Positions 1-9,839 of a stretch of DNA of 64,000 nucleotides are shown in pieces (the first letter of the stretch is position 1; the number at the start of each line of letters is the position of its first letter). The stretch spans positions 1 through 64,000 of the forward strand of contig JASAMV010004050.1 in the NCBI GenBank assembly GCA_030248065.1, written 5' to 3'. The notes under the pieces are model-generated. The model made no database searches. It was not told the origin of the DNA and saw only the letters and a list, made by a program, of their open reading frames with translations. The translations under genes were made by a program, and so were the position numbers. The stretch is from Rhynchonema sp. JSB1_4 (taxonomy: Eukaryota; Nematoda; Chromadorea; Monhysterida; Xyalidae).

Positions 1-90
1 TGGGTATTGGTATTGGGTCTCACCTCACCCGGTATTGGTATTGGTATTGGGTATTGGTACAGGGCCGGTATTGGTATTGGGTGTCAAAAG
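1..90. repeat. GGTATT-type hexamer minisatellite
   Basis: Degenerate tandem array of GGTATT/GGTATTGGG units, broken by TCTCACCTCACC and ACAGGGCC. It is simple-sequence DNA; the open frames crossing it are artefacts of the repeat. The array reaches the window edge, so its true length is unknown. Confidence 0.8.
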
Positions 91-471
91 TGGTATTGTG
101 CCCAGGCCTAGTTTGGACCGGAGGCGTGACGCATGATTTTGGTGACTCAAAGGAAAAAACACCGTTTTTGTGATACAATGTTGGCCAAACAAGGAGGTAA
201 AAATGATACTTCTTCCAAATTTTCGCCCAAAATCGCCTGCAAATAAGTATTATCTGTGTGTTTGCTGGGGAAATGAGGTCGAAAAACACCGATTTTTGTC
301 TAAAAAAGGTATAAAATTGCTTGTGAGAGGTATGATCTGGAGTTGTGAGAGGTAAGTACTCAAGCCCCGCCCCGCCCCAACTCCCCTCGGGTTTTGTGGT
401 ATGTAAGTACTGAGGGGGTTAACCCCCCAAACCAGGGTAGCACTTGGGGCTGGGGGGTGGGGTTCCCCCAA

Positions 472-654
472 ATTTGAGCCATTTTGAGTCAAAAATGTCA
501 ATTTTGGGTTCGAAATGTGTTGACAATGGATAGATTGTTCCCAGAATTTGTTGACGATAGATAGATTTGCCCATAAGTGTTGACGATAGATAGATGAAAT
601 CAAAAAGTGTTGACGATAGATAGATGAATTTGGGGGGAGGACCCCGCCCCCAAG
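472..654. repeat. Dispersed repeat carrying TGTTGACGATAGATAGAT minisatellite, copy 1
   Basis: Four copies of TGTTGACGATAGATAGAT or a close variant are spaced about 25-30 bases apart. They follow a leader reading GAGCCATTTTGAG...GGTTCGAAATG and end in a G/C homopolymer patch. Leader and array recur almost unchanged at 18823-19018, so this is a dispersed repeat with an internal minisatellite, not two independent expansions. No coding potential. Confidence 0.8.
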
Positions 655-656
655 TA

Positions 657-1483
657 CCGTAGAAACCTAAATACAGCCCCCCGGAATAGAGCCCCCCCCC
701 GTAATACAGCCCCCCAAAAAGGGGTCAGTGAATTAATAGAGCCCCCCTAACTAACATCCCCTATACAGTAGTGTATTAAGGCTTGATAGTGGTGCACAGG
801 TACACTTATGCAGGTTTGTTGTTGGTTCAGAGCACATAATACGCCTCTTATTGACGAATACCGTATTGTCGGAAATAGAACCCCCCCATTAATTGAACCC
901 CCCCTAAATGGCTCGAAATCAAAAATAGAACCCCCCATTAATTGACCCCCCCCCCCCATTAATAGAGCCCCACCCCAACGTTCACCGTACCACAGATTAG
1001 TGGTATGGTAGGGCAGTGTTGTTGTGTCAAACGTTGTTTAAGCTTGCGTACACAACAGAATACACCTTTTTAAGCACAACTGCCGCTGTTGTAGTTAGAA
1101 ATACCGAAAACAAGCCATTTTTATGGGCATTATTAACAATGATTTTTTTCGTCGGGGGCCAAATGAAAAATATAACCCCCCCAATAATTGACCCCCCCCA
1201 TAAATTGAACCCCCCAAAATGACCCCAGTGAAAAAATAGACCCCCCGGGTTCTATTTCCGACAATACGGTAGACACGAATAAATGCGATTACAAGCGAAA
1301 AAACATCCTTTCAAAGTTCAAACCCCTTTTTAGGGTTTTTTGGGGGTATTTCTGGGAATAATCTTTCAGGTTTGGGTCAGTGAATTAATAGAGGCCCCCC
1401 GGAATAGAGCCGCCCCCGTAATAGAGCCCCCCAAAATGGGGTCAGTGAATTAATAGAGCCCCCTTCTATTTAGGTTTTTACGG
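657..1483. mobile_element. TA-flanked MITE with CCGTAAAAACCTAA ends
   Basis: The left end reads CCGTAGAAACCTAAAT and the right end ATTTAGGTTTTTACGG, an inverted pair flanked on both sides by TA (655-656 and 1484-1485). A TA target and short inverted ends fit a non-autonomous Tc1/mariner-like element. The interior is rich in AATAGAGCCCCCC units and GTGAATTAATAGAG, without a transposase frame. A second element (861-1269) is inserted inside it. A shorter relative with the same ends lies at 16055-16483. Confidence 0.7.
861..1269. mobile_element. Nested TA-flanked MITE with CCGTATTGTCGG ends
   Basis: The ends are CCGTATTGTCGGAAATAGAA and its inverse, finishing ...CCGACAATACGG, flanked by TA at 859-860 and 1270-1271. 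The inverted match is about 25 bases. It lies inside the 657-1483 element, so it inserted later. The interior has CCCCCC runs plus the unique string CACAGATTAGTGGTAT, which recurs in a partial copy at 17795-17875. No protein frame. Confidence 0.7.
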
Positions 1484-1485
1484 TA

Positions 1486-2610
1486 CTACCCTGCCCCAAC
1501 TCCCCTGCCACTACTAGGCCTTCGGGTGGCACTGGTAGCTACCCGAGGGCCCTCTCACCACTTGGACGATTCGCTTACCCTGAGTGACGGTATCATGACA
1601 AATGAAGATCGAATCGACACGTTGGTTGATCACGGCGGTCCTCCTGGCCGGAACAGTTGAGGTGAGACGATGACCGCACGGCGGCAACGACAACAAGACA
1701 GAAACAGCGATCTACTCGTTTTGGTCGAACGAACAACAAAGCAAGTGCGGTGCGATGCGAAAAGGCGAACTCTGTTCTTCTTTTCCAATTCGGTATCGAT
1801 TATCGAATCAATAAATATCAAAGCAATGATAAATGGCGAGCCGCTCGGATTGGTCGGCAACGGCATCGGCAAATTTCTCTTTCAATTTCGATTATTGATC
1901 TTTCACGGCATGACCTAAATTATCGTAGTTGAGTGATCACAATTATTTTACAATGTTCTGTCTGTGAGCCTGAAGCTTGGCGGGGTACAGACCGCCAGTG
2001 CTGCCGAACAATGAATGTCGCTCAGTTGGGACAAATGGACAAGGAATCGTGCCGGGAAGACTCATTATCAATAAAACGGATCAAACGGATTTTTGCGTGC
2101 TGGGGGAATACTCATTATGGACATGAAAATAAAACGGATCAAACGGAATCTAGCTAGAACTTAATCCCGAACCAAGGCACGGGCTTAGGCTTGAGCTTCG
2201 TTGCGTTCTTAAAGCGAAAGATCATTAGGCTTATGCTTACGCTCACGTTTACGCATATATTTGGGCTTAGGCTTGGCTCAGGCTTAGGCTGAATACACGC
2301 GGAGCGTATATAAAACACCATAATGAGCCTTCTTGGGAAACGGCCCTGGGGAAGGCTCATTACGGGGATTCCGTTAAAATCCGAGGTGCTGATCAAATAG
2401 GACGAATGTTCTCGCGGTCAACATGCTGCTCTGACGTGCAGGCGCATTGCCCATGCACTCAAACACCCAAATCACCAGTACGTTTATTTCGATAGTGCTC
2501 GCTGTCGCTTGTGATTGTGTTGACATGTATGGATACAGTTTTAGTGCGCAGAGCTCATCACATATTTTACATTCAATTTTACTGTCAGTTTTTTTTAGCA
2601 GATTGTCATT
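1486..2610. other. Intergenic, no gene seen; degenerate TTAGGC block at about 2170-2295
   Basis: Open frames here are short, overlap on both strands, and show no family motif or splice-consistent extension. AATAAAACGGATCAAACGGA is imperfectly repeated near 2070 and 2130. Between about 2170 and 2295 several interspersed TTAGGC or GCTTAGGCTT units occur, with diverged TTACGC and TTATGC. TTAGGC is the usual nematode telomere hexamer, so this could be an old interstitial telomere tract. The match is too degenerate to be sure. Confidence 0.4.
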
Positions 2611-2892
2611 TCAGTTGCCCTTCTTGTCAAACATGTGGTTGTCGAGTCCGGCCAGTGTCATGTATTGGATGTCATCGATTGCTTTATGGTCTTTGCCGCC
2701 CTTCACCATTGTGCCTTTGTCGAAAATGGCGTTGTTCAGGTGCATCAACGTTTGGTAGTTCGGGTCGTTTATATCCTGTGCAGTCAGAAGGTTAGTGCCA
2801 TGCGAATGGGCGCATATAGTCTGTTGATTATATTTCGACATAGTGTATAAGCCCCATTCAGCGATGTTTGGAGCGGGCTGGGTCGACGCCAT
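2611..2892 (-). CDS. Small protein of unknown function (93 aa)
   Basis: Minus-strand frame starting ATG at 2892 (MASTQPAPNIAEWGLY) and ending ...HMFDKKGN with TGA at 2613-2611. I recognise no family. The composition is that of an ordinary soluble protein (Asn/Asp-rich, no signal peptide, no membrane segment) and no intron is needed. Its first 26 or so codons lie in one arm of a 110-base inverted duplication (2814-2923 against 3019-3128). The start of this gene therefore exists in a second, opposite-strand copy that runs out of homology after about 26 codons. An upstream coding exon is possible because an acceptor-like ATTTAG precedes the ATG. Whether it is expressed is unknown. Confidence 0.45.
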   Translation of the reverse strand: MASTQPAPNIAEWGLYTMSKYNQQTICAHSHGTNLLTAQDINDPNYQTLMHLNNAIFDKGTMVKGGKDHKAIDDIQYMTLAGLDNHMFDKKGN

Positions 2893-3128
2893 TCTAAATG
2901 AATGTTTCAAGCATTGCTAACTCAGGCAAAAGACCGATTGAACATTGCTTGCCGCGTGGCGCAAAAACACGTGGCCTGTCATCGCACAACACCAACAATG
3001 TTCAATGGCTCTGCGAATGAGTTGGCAATGCCTGAAACATTCATTTAGAATGGCGTCGACCCAGCCCGCTCCAAACATCGCTGAATGGGGCTTATACACT
3101 TTGTCGAAATATAATCAACAGACTATAT
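2814..3128. repeat. 110-bp inverted duplication (arms 2814-2923 and 3019-3128)
   Basis: The arms match over about 110 bases with roughly four differences and are separated by a 95-base spacer. There are no transposon-like ends or target duplication. The arm carries the beginning of the 2611-2892 gene. The right arm is a truncated, opposite-strand copy and also supplies the last codons of the frame at 3092-3657. Weaker similarity continues into the spacer (GATTGAACATTG against CATTGAACATTG), so the original duplication was longer. Confidence 0.85.
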
Positions 3129-3657
3129 ATTCCCTCACGATCAACCTTGAAGACGACAGATTTCTGGTGTTTTTGCGATCCGGTTGGTGGTGGGGTACCA
3201 CCGACGCTGCCGCTGTGGGGGCCGCCCGTGCCATCAGCGTGTCCCGATCTGCTCTTCATGTCGTACGCGTCCACGAGCGCCGTCACCAGCGATTCGGGTA
3301 TGGAACGGGACGCGATCGCTGAAACATCGCTTTTTGATTGATTGCCTGATTCATAAAGGCAAAAATGTCTAAAATCGGACCGGCGGCCGCCTGTTCGAGA
3401 CAGGTGATGTGCAGGGCGATTCGATTGACGAGATCGATTTGATAGAGCACCAGGAAGATGAAAGCGCCCAAGGCGAGCAATTGCAGAATCAGGGATACGG
3501 CCAGCGTGCCGTGTGCCAGAAGGTTCATGTCGCCGAAATGGGTAATCTGGGCTGCATCTGGGTTCATTTGGGCGGCCGGCAAATTTGAAATCAGGGCAGA
3601 CGTTGTGCTCATTTCGGTGGATGAAGCACTGGATAATTGGGTGAAATTTGTGGTCAT
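3092..3657 (-). CDS. Single-pass membrane protein, unknown family (about 167 aa)
   Basis: Two-exon minus-strand model: exon 1 is 3657-3381, the intron is 3380-3319 (62 bases, GTCCGA...TTTCAG), and exon 2 is 3318-3092. The phase is consistent. The product starts MTTNFTQLSSASS with a Ser/Thr/Asn-rich stretch that is probably extracellular. A hydrophobic segment of about 25 residues follows (from LAVSLILQLLALG to IFLVLYQI), then a helical stretch rich in Ala, then a Gly/Pro/Ser tail. The family is not recognised. The last residues (IYSLLIIFRQSV) are read from the inverted-duplication arm, so the natural 3' end may have been lost or may splice onward at AAG|GTTGAT near 3145. It is divergent from gene A, 0.55 kb away. 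Confidence 0.5.
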
Positions 3658-4204
3658 ATTGGTCGGTGAGGGTAAGAAATCAGAAACGGATTGGTATCGG
3701 GTCAAGAATTATGATGATGATGATGAATGATCTAAATTCTTACTTCTAGGTTTCAAGGCCGCATTTATTTGGGAAGGGATTGTAGTGAAATGGCTGATTT
3801 GCTGTTTTAACTTGACAATCAGTTATTGATACCAATTAAGGCAAACAAACTGATTAAAGGAGTTGACAACGCTTGACTGTATGTCACTTCTGCTTGTTGT
3901 GCATTGCAGGAATTGTAGTTCACAAGGAAACTGCAATTATTTTGTTGACTCGTGCCGGACTCAATAGCTATAGTTCAGTCATAAATTCAGTTCAGTATCA
4001 TCAATTGTTACAGCTTTCAAATGCGCTTCTGGAAAATAGAAACAGTGAAATTTACCAAAATTACTGGGGCCAGTTTGTTGTTTCCTTCAGTTATTATTTC
4101 ATTGTTGTTTTTCATTTCATCTTTGTTTTTACCGCTACGCAGCTTTGGTTTCTCCAATTGACTTGTATGATATCAGAATCATCACATCTTCTATGCTTCC
4201 AAAT

Positions 4205-6454
4205 ATGGTACGATATAAATTGATTTGGCCTTTTCTGCTGATGTTTCAATCGTCAACACTGCAACCTGATTCTACAAACGATTTCCACTGCGACGGTCGA
4301 ACCGGGCAGTTTGCCGACCCATTGAAGATATGCTCGAACATGTTCTACTTCTGTAAAATTGGTAAATATGGGGATACTTGAACTTTTTTAATGGTTCTTT
4401 GCTATAAATTTGGAGCTAGTTTCTAATTTCAAATTCTATTTGCTCATTATTCTCACAGGAGCCAAGCTGGCCGAGCTGCGACAATGCTCGTTACCGACTC
4501 AGGTCTTTGATCAGAAGTCAGATGAGTGTCGGTTGAAGGACTCCGTCCCTTGGTGCACGACTGTTGGCAACAATCAGGAATTGTTGCCTGTTCAGGTTAC
4601 AGTTGGACACTTTGAAACACATTTGTGAAAATAAGCACACTGTAATTTCCTTATCTTTTCGTCACTGAATCCAGGGCGTGAATTCACTGGGCAATATGAA
4701 TCCTCTTGAGACAACATTGATCAAACCAGGATTGCCCATTCAAATGGTTAGAATGCCTGAATGTCATGAGCGTGCAAGAGTAATGCAGTGAACTTGTTGA
4801 GGAAAATTTTCATTTTCCCACATTGGTGTCATTTCATCAACTGAGACAAATTATCATCGGCTTTTTTGTCACTAATTTTAGGGCCCAATGCCACTGAACA
4901 ACGTGAAGGTCATCGACACCACTTTGACCAGACAAGGATTACCAATACCTCTTGAAACGGTGAGCTTGTGAAACATCAGATGGTCAGAATGCCCTGAAGC
5001 AGAATTCACAGTGAAAGCTAATTAGCTTATTGGGTGGAATTTTCGAAACGGTGTAAAGGTCAGTTGGGCGTAAAGGTCGATGTAAAGTTCGGTCGAAAGC
5101 TCGGTCGGCGTAGCTTGGTGTAAACGTAAAACATTGCCTGTTATTAACGTGGAATGTTTCAAGTTTACACCGAGGTCTATCAATCTGAGCTGTCGACCGA
5201 GCTTTCCACCGACCTTTACACCCAATTGACCTTTACACCGTTTCGAAAATATCACCCATTGTGATGCTCACCACGACAATGAGTTATGTATGCACGACTG
5301 CTTTGATTGCTTGTTTCGCCCTGTATATTCACAGAGGGGCGGTGAGCCAGGTACTCGTCAGTGACCCACAGACACAGATTTTATGCTCGCGTAAAACATC
5401 ACTTTTGTGCAAACGCACAAAGTTCGTCTACTGCTATCATACAGTTTTTGCCCCGTGAGTTCAATCCTTCAGTCAAACGCAAGTTGTGCTCAAAAAATAT
5501 TTCTTCTTCCAGATCCTCGCCCCACCACAACTGAACTTGCCAAATCCTGGCGTGAATGTAAGTGAAGAACAATTTTATTTTTGCAATTTATTTTTGGAAT
5601 AGTTACGTCTGATTTTAGGCAGCAGTCGTTGACACAGCCAAGGACCAATTGATAGAAACGATACTGAAAGGCAGTGACATGGACCCAATGAAAACCAATG
5701 AACGCTACATGGCGGCTTTGGGGAAACGACTGGTTGAACAGCGATTGCAGTCATTGAACAAACCAGGCCCCATAGCGGTAAGTATCATCAAACTGTGACC
5801 AACCAATCATCACAAAAGATACTGAATAAAAATTCGATGGTTTTTGTGCTAGTCCGCTCAGTTCATCCAAAACATCCAAATTCGGATTCATCAAAGATTG
5901 AATTCACAGATTGAATTTCACGACACTGAATGCAAATGGAATCTAAATCTAATGTAGTCTAATCTTTCCAGGATCCGGCCGAAAAAATGGCGCAAGACGC
6001 AATTGATGGTGAGTTGAAGAAATTGGCGAACGAAGGTGAGACGGAACGAGCGAAGAAGATTGCTGAGATTGAGAAAGCTGTGCAGGACGTGGTCAGGGAA
6101 AAGGTCGGACATTGCTGTGAAAAGGACACGAAACGAAAAAATTGGCAAAGAAATTATTCATTCTCTTTTGTGTTTCAGACACGAGAAATGTTTGTCAAGG
6201 AAAAACCGACAAAAAAGGACGAGAAAGCAAAAGAACCAGGGGGCAAAGATGGAAAGAAAGAGGAGAAAAAAGATGAAGAAAAAGAAAAAGAAGGAGACGA
6301 TGGAAAGAAAGAGGAGAAGAAAGATGAAGAAAAAGAAGAAAAGGAAAAGGACGATGAGACAACGAAATCTCCGCAGGATGAACAGAAGAAAGCAGGCAGC
6401 TTCAGTGCTTTGGGAAGCAGAATTGGAAAACACTTCGATAAGAGCAGTTCATGA
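4205..6454 (+). CDS. Gene A: secreted chitin-binding (peritrophin-A) protein with Lys/Glu-rich tail
   Basis: Eight exons in consistent phase: 4205-4361, 4459-4595, 4675-4746, 4882-4959, 5513-5557, 5619-5777, 5972-6103, 6179-6454 (351 aa). MVRYKLIWPFLLMFQ looks like a signal peptide. Exons 1-2 encode a full type-2 chitin-binding domain: six Cys with spacings 13, 6, 11, 13 and 8, including CSNMFYFC and FDQKSDEC. Exons 3 and 4 are repeats of one another (TTLIKPGLPI and TTLTRQGLPI). Exon 7 is the 44-residue module shared with genes B and C (DPAEKMAQDAIDGEL...VVREK). Exon 8 is almost pure Lys/Glu/Asp. A secreted chitin-matrix protein of cuticle or eggshell is the natural inference. A further exon in the 5.0-5.5 kb gap is possible. 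AATAAA lies at 6619. A foldback MITE sits in intron 4. Confidence 0.75.
5032..5257. mobile_element. 226-bp foldback MITE in an intron of gene A
   Basis: The element is nearly palindromic. The left end reads GGGTGGAATTTTCGAAACGG and the right end CCGTTTCGAAAATATCACCC, with the inverted match continuing through GTGTAAAGGTCA and the CTCGGTCG region. Both sides carry ATT (5029-5031 and 5258-5260), a possible 3-base target duplication as made by PIF/Harbinger-type elements. There is no coding frame. It lies between exons 4 and 5 of gene A and could be spliced out with the intron. Confidence 0.7.
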
Positions 6455-6896
6455 TTGTTTTTATTCCCCGTCGCAAGACAAGATGGTGCATCGAACCAAA
6501 TGCTTGCAATTTCATATTTTTTGTAACCGTGACAGAGTACTGTGAACATTTTTGCGCTGATCTTGCGCACAATTATTCTGAATCCTGTGCGTTTGTGTTG
6601 TCGTTGATTTTGTACGAAAATAAAATGGTTTTGCTGAAAGGTCACCCATTTTATCGCAAAATTTGTTTCAGTAGCGCCACCCGTTATGACTTCAGGTGTC
6701 CGACTAATCGAGAATTGGTTCCTATAGAGAAGAATCGATGAAGGGGGCTGTGTGCGAAGTTTTTGGACTTGGAAAGTTCTAGACCGCATTCAAATTTTAC
6801 ACTGCTACAAATATATATATTTATAAGATTATCGAACAACAATCTTGTGCAATGTAGCAGAATCATCGAGTTCCTCTGACACCTTTCGACATTAAC

Positions 6897-7640
6897 ATGC
6901 TGCCATTTTGCGTGTTCCTGCTGATTTTGTTGGCCAGCTGTTTGGTTGGATCACAACCGGTCAGCCAATTATACTGTATTCATCGCCGAAAAAATAAATT
7001 GAGCCTTCGACATAATTTTAGAATTATTTCAGTTGCAAAATCACCGACCAATGGACCCTCGTTCAGAAATAATGTCATTGCGAAGGGGACTGCGCAGGGT
7101 AAGTGCCGACTGAAATATACGTACCATCCAATCCTGTGATTAAAACATGCGCAAAGCCAGTCCTGGATTCCCAGCCAGCTGAAGCGCCCCCGCCTTACGG
7201 AGCCTTGGGTCCGGAGCTGAGCGCATTTGACCCGAGTTACAGCGTGGCTGAGGCGGCGATGAACAACGAACTGAGGGAAATGGTGAGAGAAACGGAGACC
7301 GAGAAACACAAGGCTATTCTTGATATCGAAAAACAAATCAGAAAAATTGTCAGGAAAAAGGTATGGTAATCCACCGACATATACCATAGAGAACAGACGC
7401 GTTCGCTTTGCCAAATCACGCATATTCCATGATGTTTCACAGGCTCGCGAAGTGTTCAACAACAGACTACGGGGCGCACTCAAAGGAGTCAGTGAGGAGC
7501 CAGAACCGGAAGAAACAAGCACAGTTAAGAGCGAAGAACAGGGAAGTACAGTTGCCGATCTGTTCGCAGAAGAGAACCAAACAACAACGCCAAATGTGGC
7601 GAAAAGCAAGAAGAATAGAAAAAAGAAGAAAAAGCAATAG
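6897..7640 (+). CDS. Gene B: secreted paralogue of genes A and C (170 aa)
   Basis: Four phase-0 exons: 6897-6959, 7033-7098, 7175-7360, 7443-7640. The signal peptide is clear (MLPFCVFLLILLASCLVGSQ). There is no chitin-binding domain. The end of exon 3 is the shared 44-residue module (DPSYSVAEAAMNNEL...IRKIVRKK). It is followed, after an intron at exactly the same place as in A and C, by AREVF. The C-terminus is acidic, then ends in a Lys/Arg run (KSKKNRKKKKKQ). The acceptor of exon 3 is the least certain junction (CCCAG at 7171-7174). It starts 0.44 kb after gene A and ends 0.38 kb before gene C, so the three are a tight tandem set. A GATGTTTCA motif touches the last acceptor. AATAAA lies at 7863. 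Function unknown. Confidence 0.7.
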
Positions 7641-8016
7641 ATCAACAGACCTGAAGATTGGTGAATATAAATTGAAAATATGAGAGTTTATGAAAGGGAA
7701 GCTTGAAGAAAATTAAGAAAACACTCTAATAATTTGTTCCACCGTGTATAATGCGACAAAGAAATGCTCTTTGACTCTTCATCAAAACTTTGTGCGTTTG
7801 AATTTATACTGCATAATTATTTTGTTCAGTGACTTATTTATCTGTACTCGTGCTGTCGTTTCAATAAAACTCAGGTATAAAAGCAACGATCCATTTTGGG
7901 GGTGCAGTAAGTTCACTCGATTTGTGATTGTGCTCGCAGTTCACGCACCATAGATTTTGCACTTGACTTCATCCACAATTAACTTTTTATTGCAAATACA
8001 AAATCTCAAAATCCTC

Positions 8017-9020
8017 ATGCCACATTTCTACTGCGTACTACTACGGGTCTGCAAACCCGTGTGGCTTCTGATCTTGATGCTGACGCGACCAAATTTTTCA
8101 CTGCCCGATTTCGGATATTCAGACATAATTGACGACAGACACAGATATAACGAACCAGATTATGCGGAAATGGTTCGCTAGTTTTTTTGAATAAAAGCAA
8201 CCAACTTGCTGCGCGTACTTTGTTTGTAATTGCAACACTTTACCTTTTTTACAGCCTTTCGTACCGCGACCAATTCCACGACGAATAATCTATGAACGAC
8301 CAATTGTGGAAGCCGGATCGATCGTATTGCAGCAACCGGATCCGGATTCAAATTCGGAGAACGTAGTTTTCCAATCACCAATTGAGCTGCCGGAAGCTAA
8401 TGTTTGTGAGAAATATACATATTTTCAAGATAAAAATTTAAATCTAACAGTTTTCCATTTTCAGGAAATGTCCGAATCTGAGGAAATGTATGCGGAAATC
8501 GGCAGGCGAATGGCGCATCAAATATTCAATCATTTCGATCCGACCACGACACCAAAACCCAAACTCAAGGTCAGCGAACCTTTCAGCGCATCTTCCTGGA
8601 TGGACTGATTGCAAGGCCTCATCTATTTTCACATCATCCACGTTGTTTTATGTCACACTGACTTTTTTAATGTTTCATTGTTGAAGGACCCGAGTCTGAG
8701 AATAGCGCAAGAGGCGATGGATCACGAACTTCGTCGACTTGTTAAAGAGAATGAATTGGCGAAGAAACACGCGATCGCTGAAATACAGAAGATGGTGAAG
8801 AAGGTCGTTCGGCAAAAAGTGAGTGCTTTTTGTCAATTTTTTGTGTGTTTATGAATAATATGGAATCTGAATTCACTGGACAGAAAGCAACATTGATGTT
8901 TCACATCAGGCAGCGGAAGTGTTCAGCGCCGGCAACTCGGTGCCTTGGTCGAAGGGAGTAAAGAAGAAGAGGAAAGGATTATCGAAAAGCAAAAAGAAGA
9001 TACTGAAGAAAGAGAGATAG
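8017..9020 (+). CDS. Gene C: secreted paralogue of genes A and B (216 aa)
   Basis: Five phase-0 exons: 8017-8172, 8255-8401, 8465-8569, 8687-8818, 8910-9020. The N-terminus (MPHFYCVLLRVCKPVWLLIL) is a probable signal peptide, less typical than that of B. The middle is Pro-rich (FVPRPIPRR, DPTTTPKPK). Exon 4 is 132 bases, exactly the size of the homologous exon of gene A, and encodes the shared module (DPSLRIAQEAMDHEL...VKKVVRQK). After the conserved intron comes AAEVF, then a very basic tail (KKKRKGLSKSKKK). No chitin-binding Cys pattern is seen. The acceptor of exon 4 (GTTGAAG) is unusual. The role is unknown; basic tails could bind acidic matrix or nucleic acid. The first AATAAA downstream (9943) lies beyond a MITE. 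Confidence 0.68.
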
Positions 9021-9111
9021 TTCGGTGACATTTGCTTAATTGCCAAGATATTATTTTTGAAGTTATGATAGGAAGGATGGATATTTTCGTCAATAATCGA
9101 ACCCTTGTGTG

Positions 9112-9839
9112 CAGGGTTGTTTCAAAAAAAAAAAAGTGGTTAATTAAAAAACTTTTTTTTTAAAAAAAAAATTTTTTTTTTTGAAACTCAGATTTTGCTT
9201 TTTTTTTTTAATAAAAAAAAGTTGCCCAAAAAGGGCTGAAATGTCCAAAAATGGCCTTTTTCGAGGCAAAAAAGTGGCACTTTTTTCCTGTGGACGGGAC
9301 AATTTTTCCAAAATCGCGCCTGCGGCGCCCTGTATTGTCCCCAAATCCGTACAGGGATGCGCGGGGCTGGTCTTTTATAGTGATGTGGCACCGATAATGT
9401 ACTACTGCATGCTACTACACATGTATATACATAGGTCTGGTGCAAAACCGGGCGCGCAAAGTCGATCTGACACGCAAGATTTGGGCTGTAATCGATATTT
9501 TGATGGTCGTATGTCAGATATACGGCATTAGATGCATTAAAATACGTTGTACGGCATGCTACAATACATTAGAGTAACATCGTTAGTCAACATCAACCTC
9601 AGACTGGTAGAAGACCATAGAATCTGCACAATACTACCGGGTGTCACCGCACAAGTTGGGTCTCAGGCGAAAATTTTTCAATTTTTGAAAAATATGTTGG
9701 ATCGATTTCATTTGTCCTGAAACGTCGTTTGCAACACTTTTTCTAATAAAAAAAATTTTCGTCAAAAAAAAAATCAAAAAAAAAATTTTTTTTTTAAAAA
9801 AAAAAGCTCGTTAATAAAAAAATTTTTTTTTCAACCCTG
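9112..9839. mobile_element. hAT-type MITE (728 bp) with perfect 8-bp target duplication
   Basis: Terminal CAGGGTTG and CAACCCTG are inverted. The flanking eight bases are identical, CTTGTGTG at 9104-9111 and at 9840-9847. An 8-base duplication and CAGGG ends are hallmarks of hAT transposons. Both ends are followed inward by long A and T homopolymer runs able to fold back. The interior (about 9200-9760) is unique sequence without a transposase frame, so the element is non-autonomous. A second element with the same ends is in the last muscleblind intron. Confidence 0.85.

Noticed and set aside
1670..1932. Overlapping 82- and 60-codon frames
   Set aside because: No family resemblance; equal-length frames occur on the other strand.
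5261..5458. Possible extra exon of gene A after a TTCACAG acceptor at 5329-5335
   Set aside because: The frame after the acceptor gives only a few residues before any donor, and it resembles none of the repeated exon modules; left as a possibility only.
6158..6789. Long minus-strand frames (91 and 204 codons) opposite the gene A tail
   Set aside because: They are the complement of the Lys/Glu-rich exon, giving Phe/Ser/Leu runs; gene A fits splice phase and family motif on the plus strand.
9181..9531. Open frames inside the 9112-9839 element
   Set aside because: The sequence lies wholly in a MITE with homopolymer ends, and no transposase motif (such as hAT dimerisation or DDE residues) is present.
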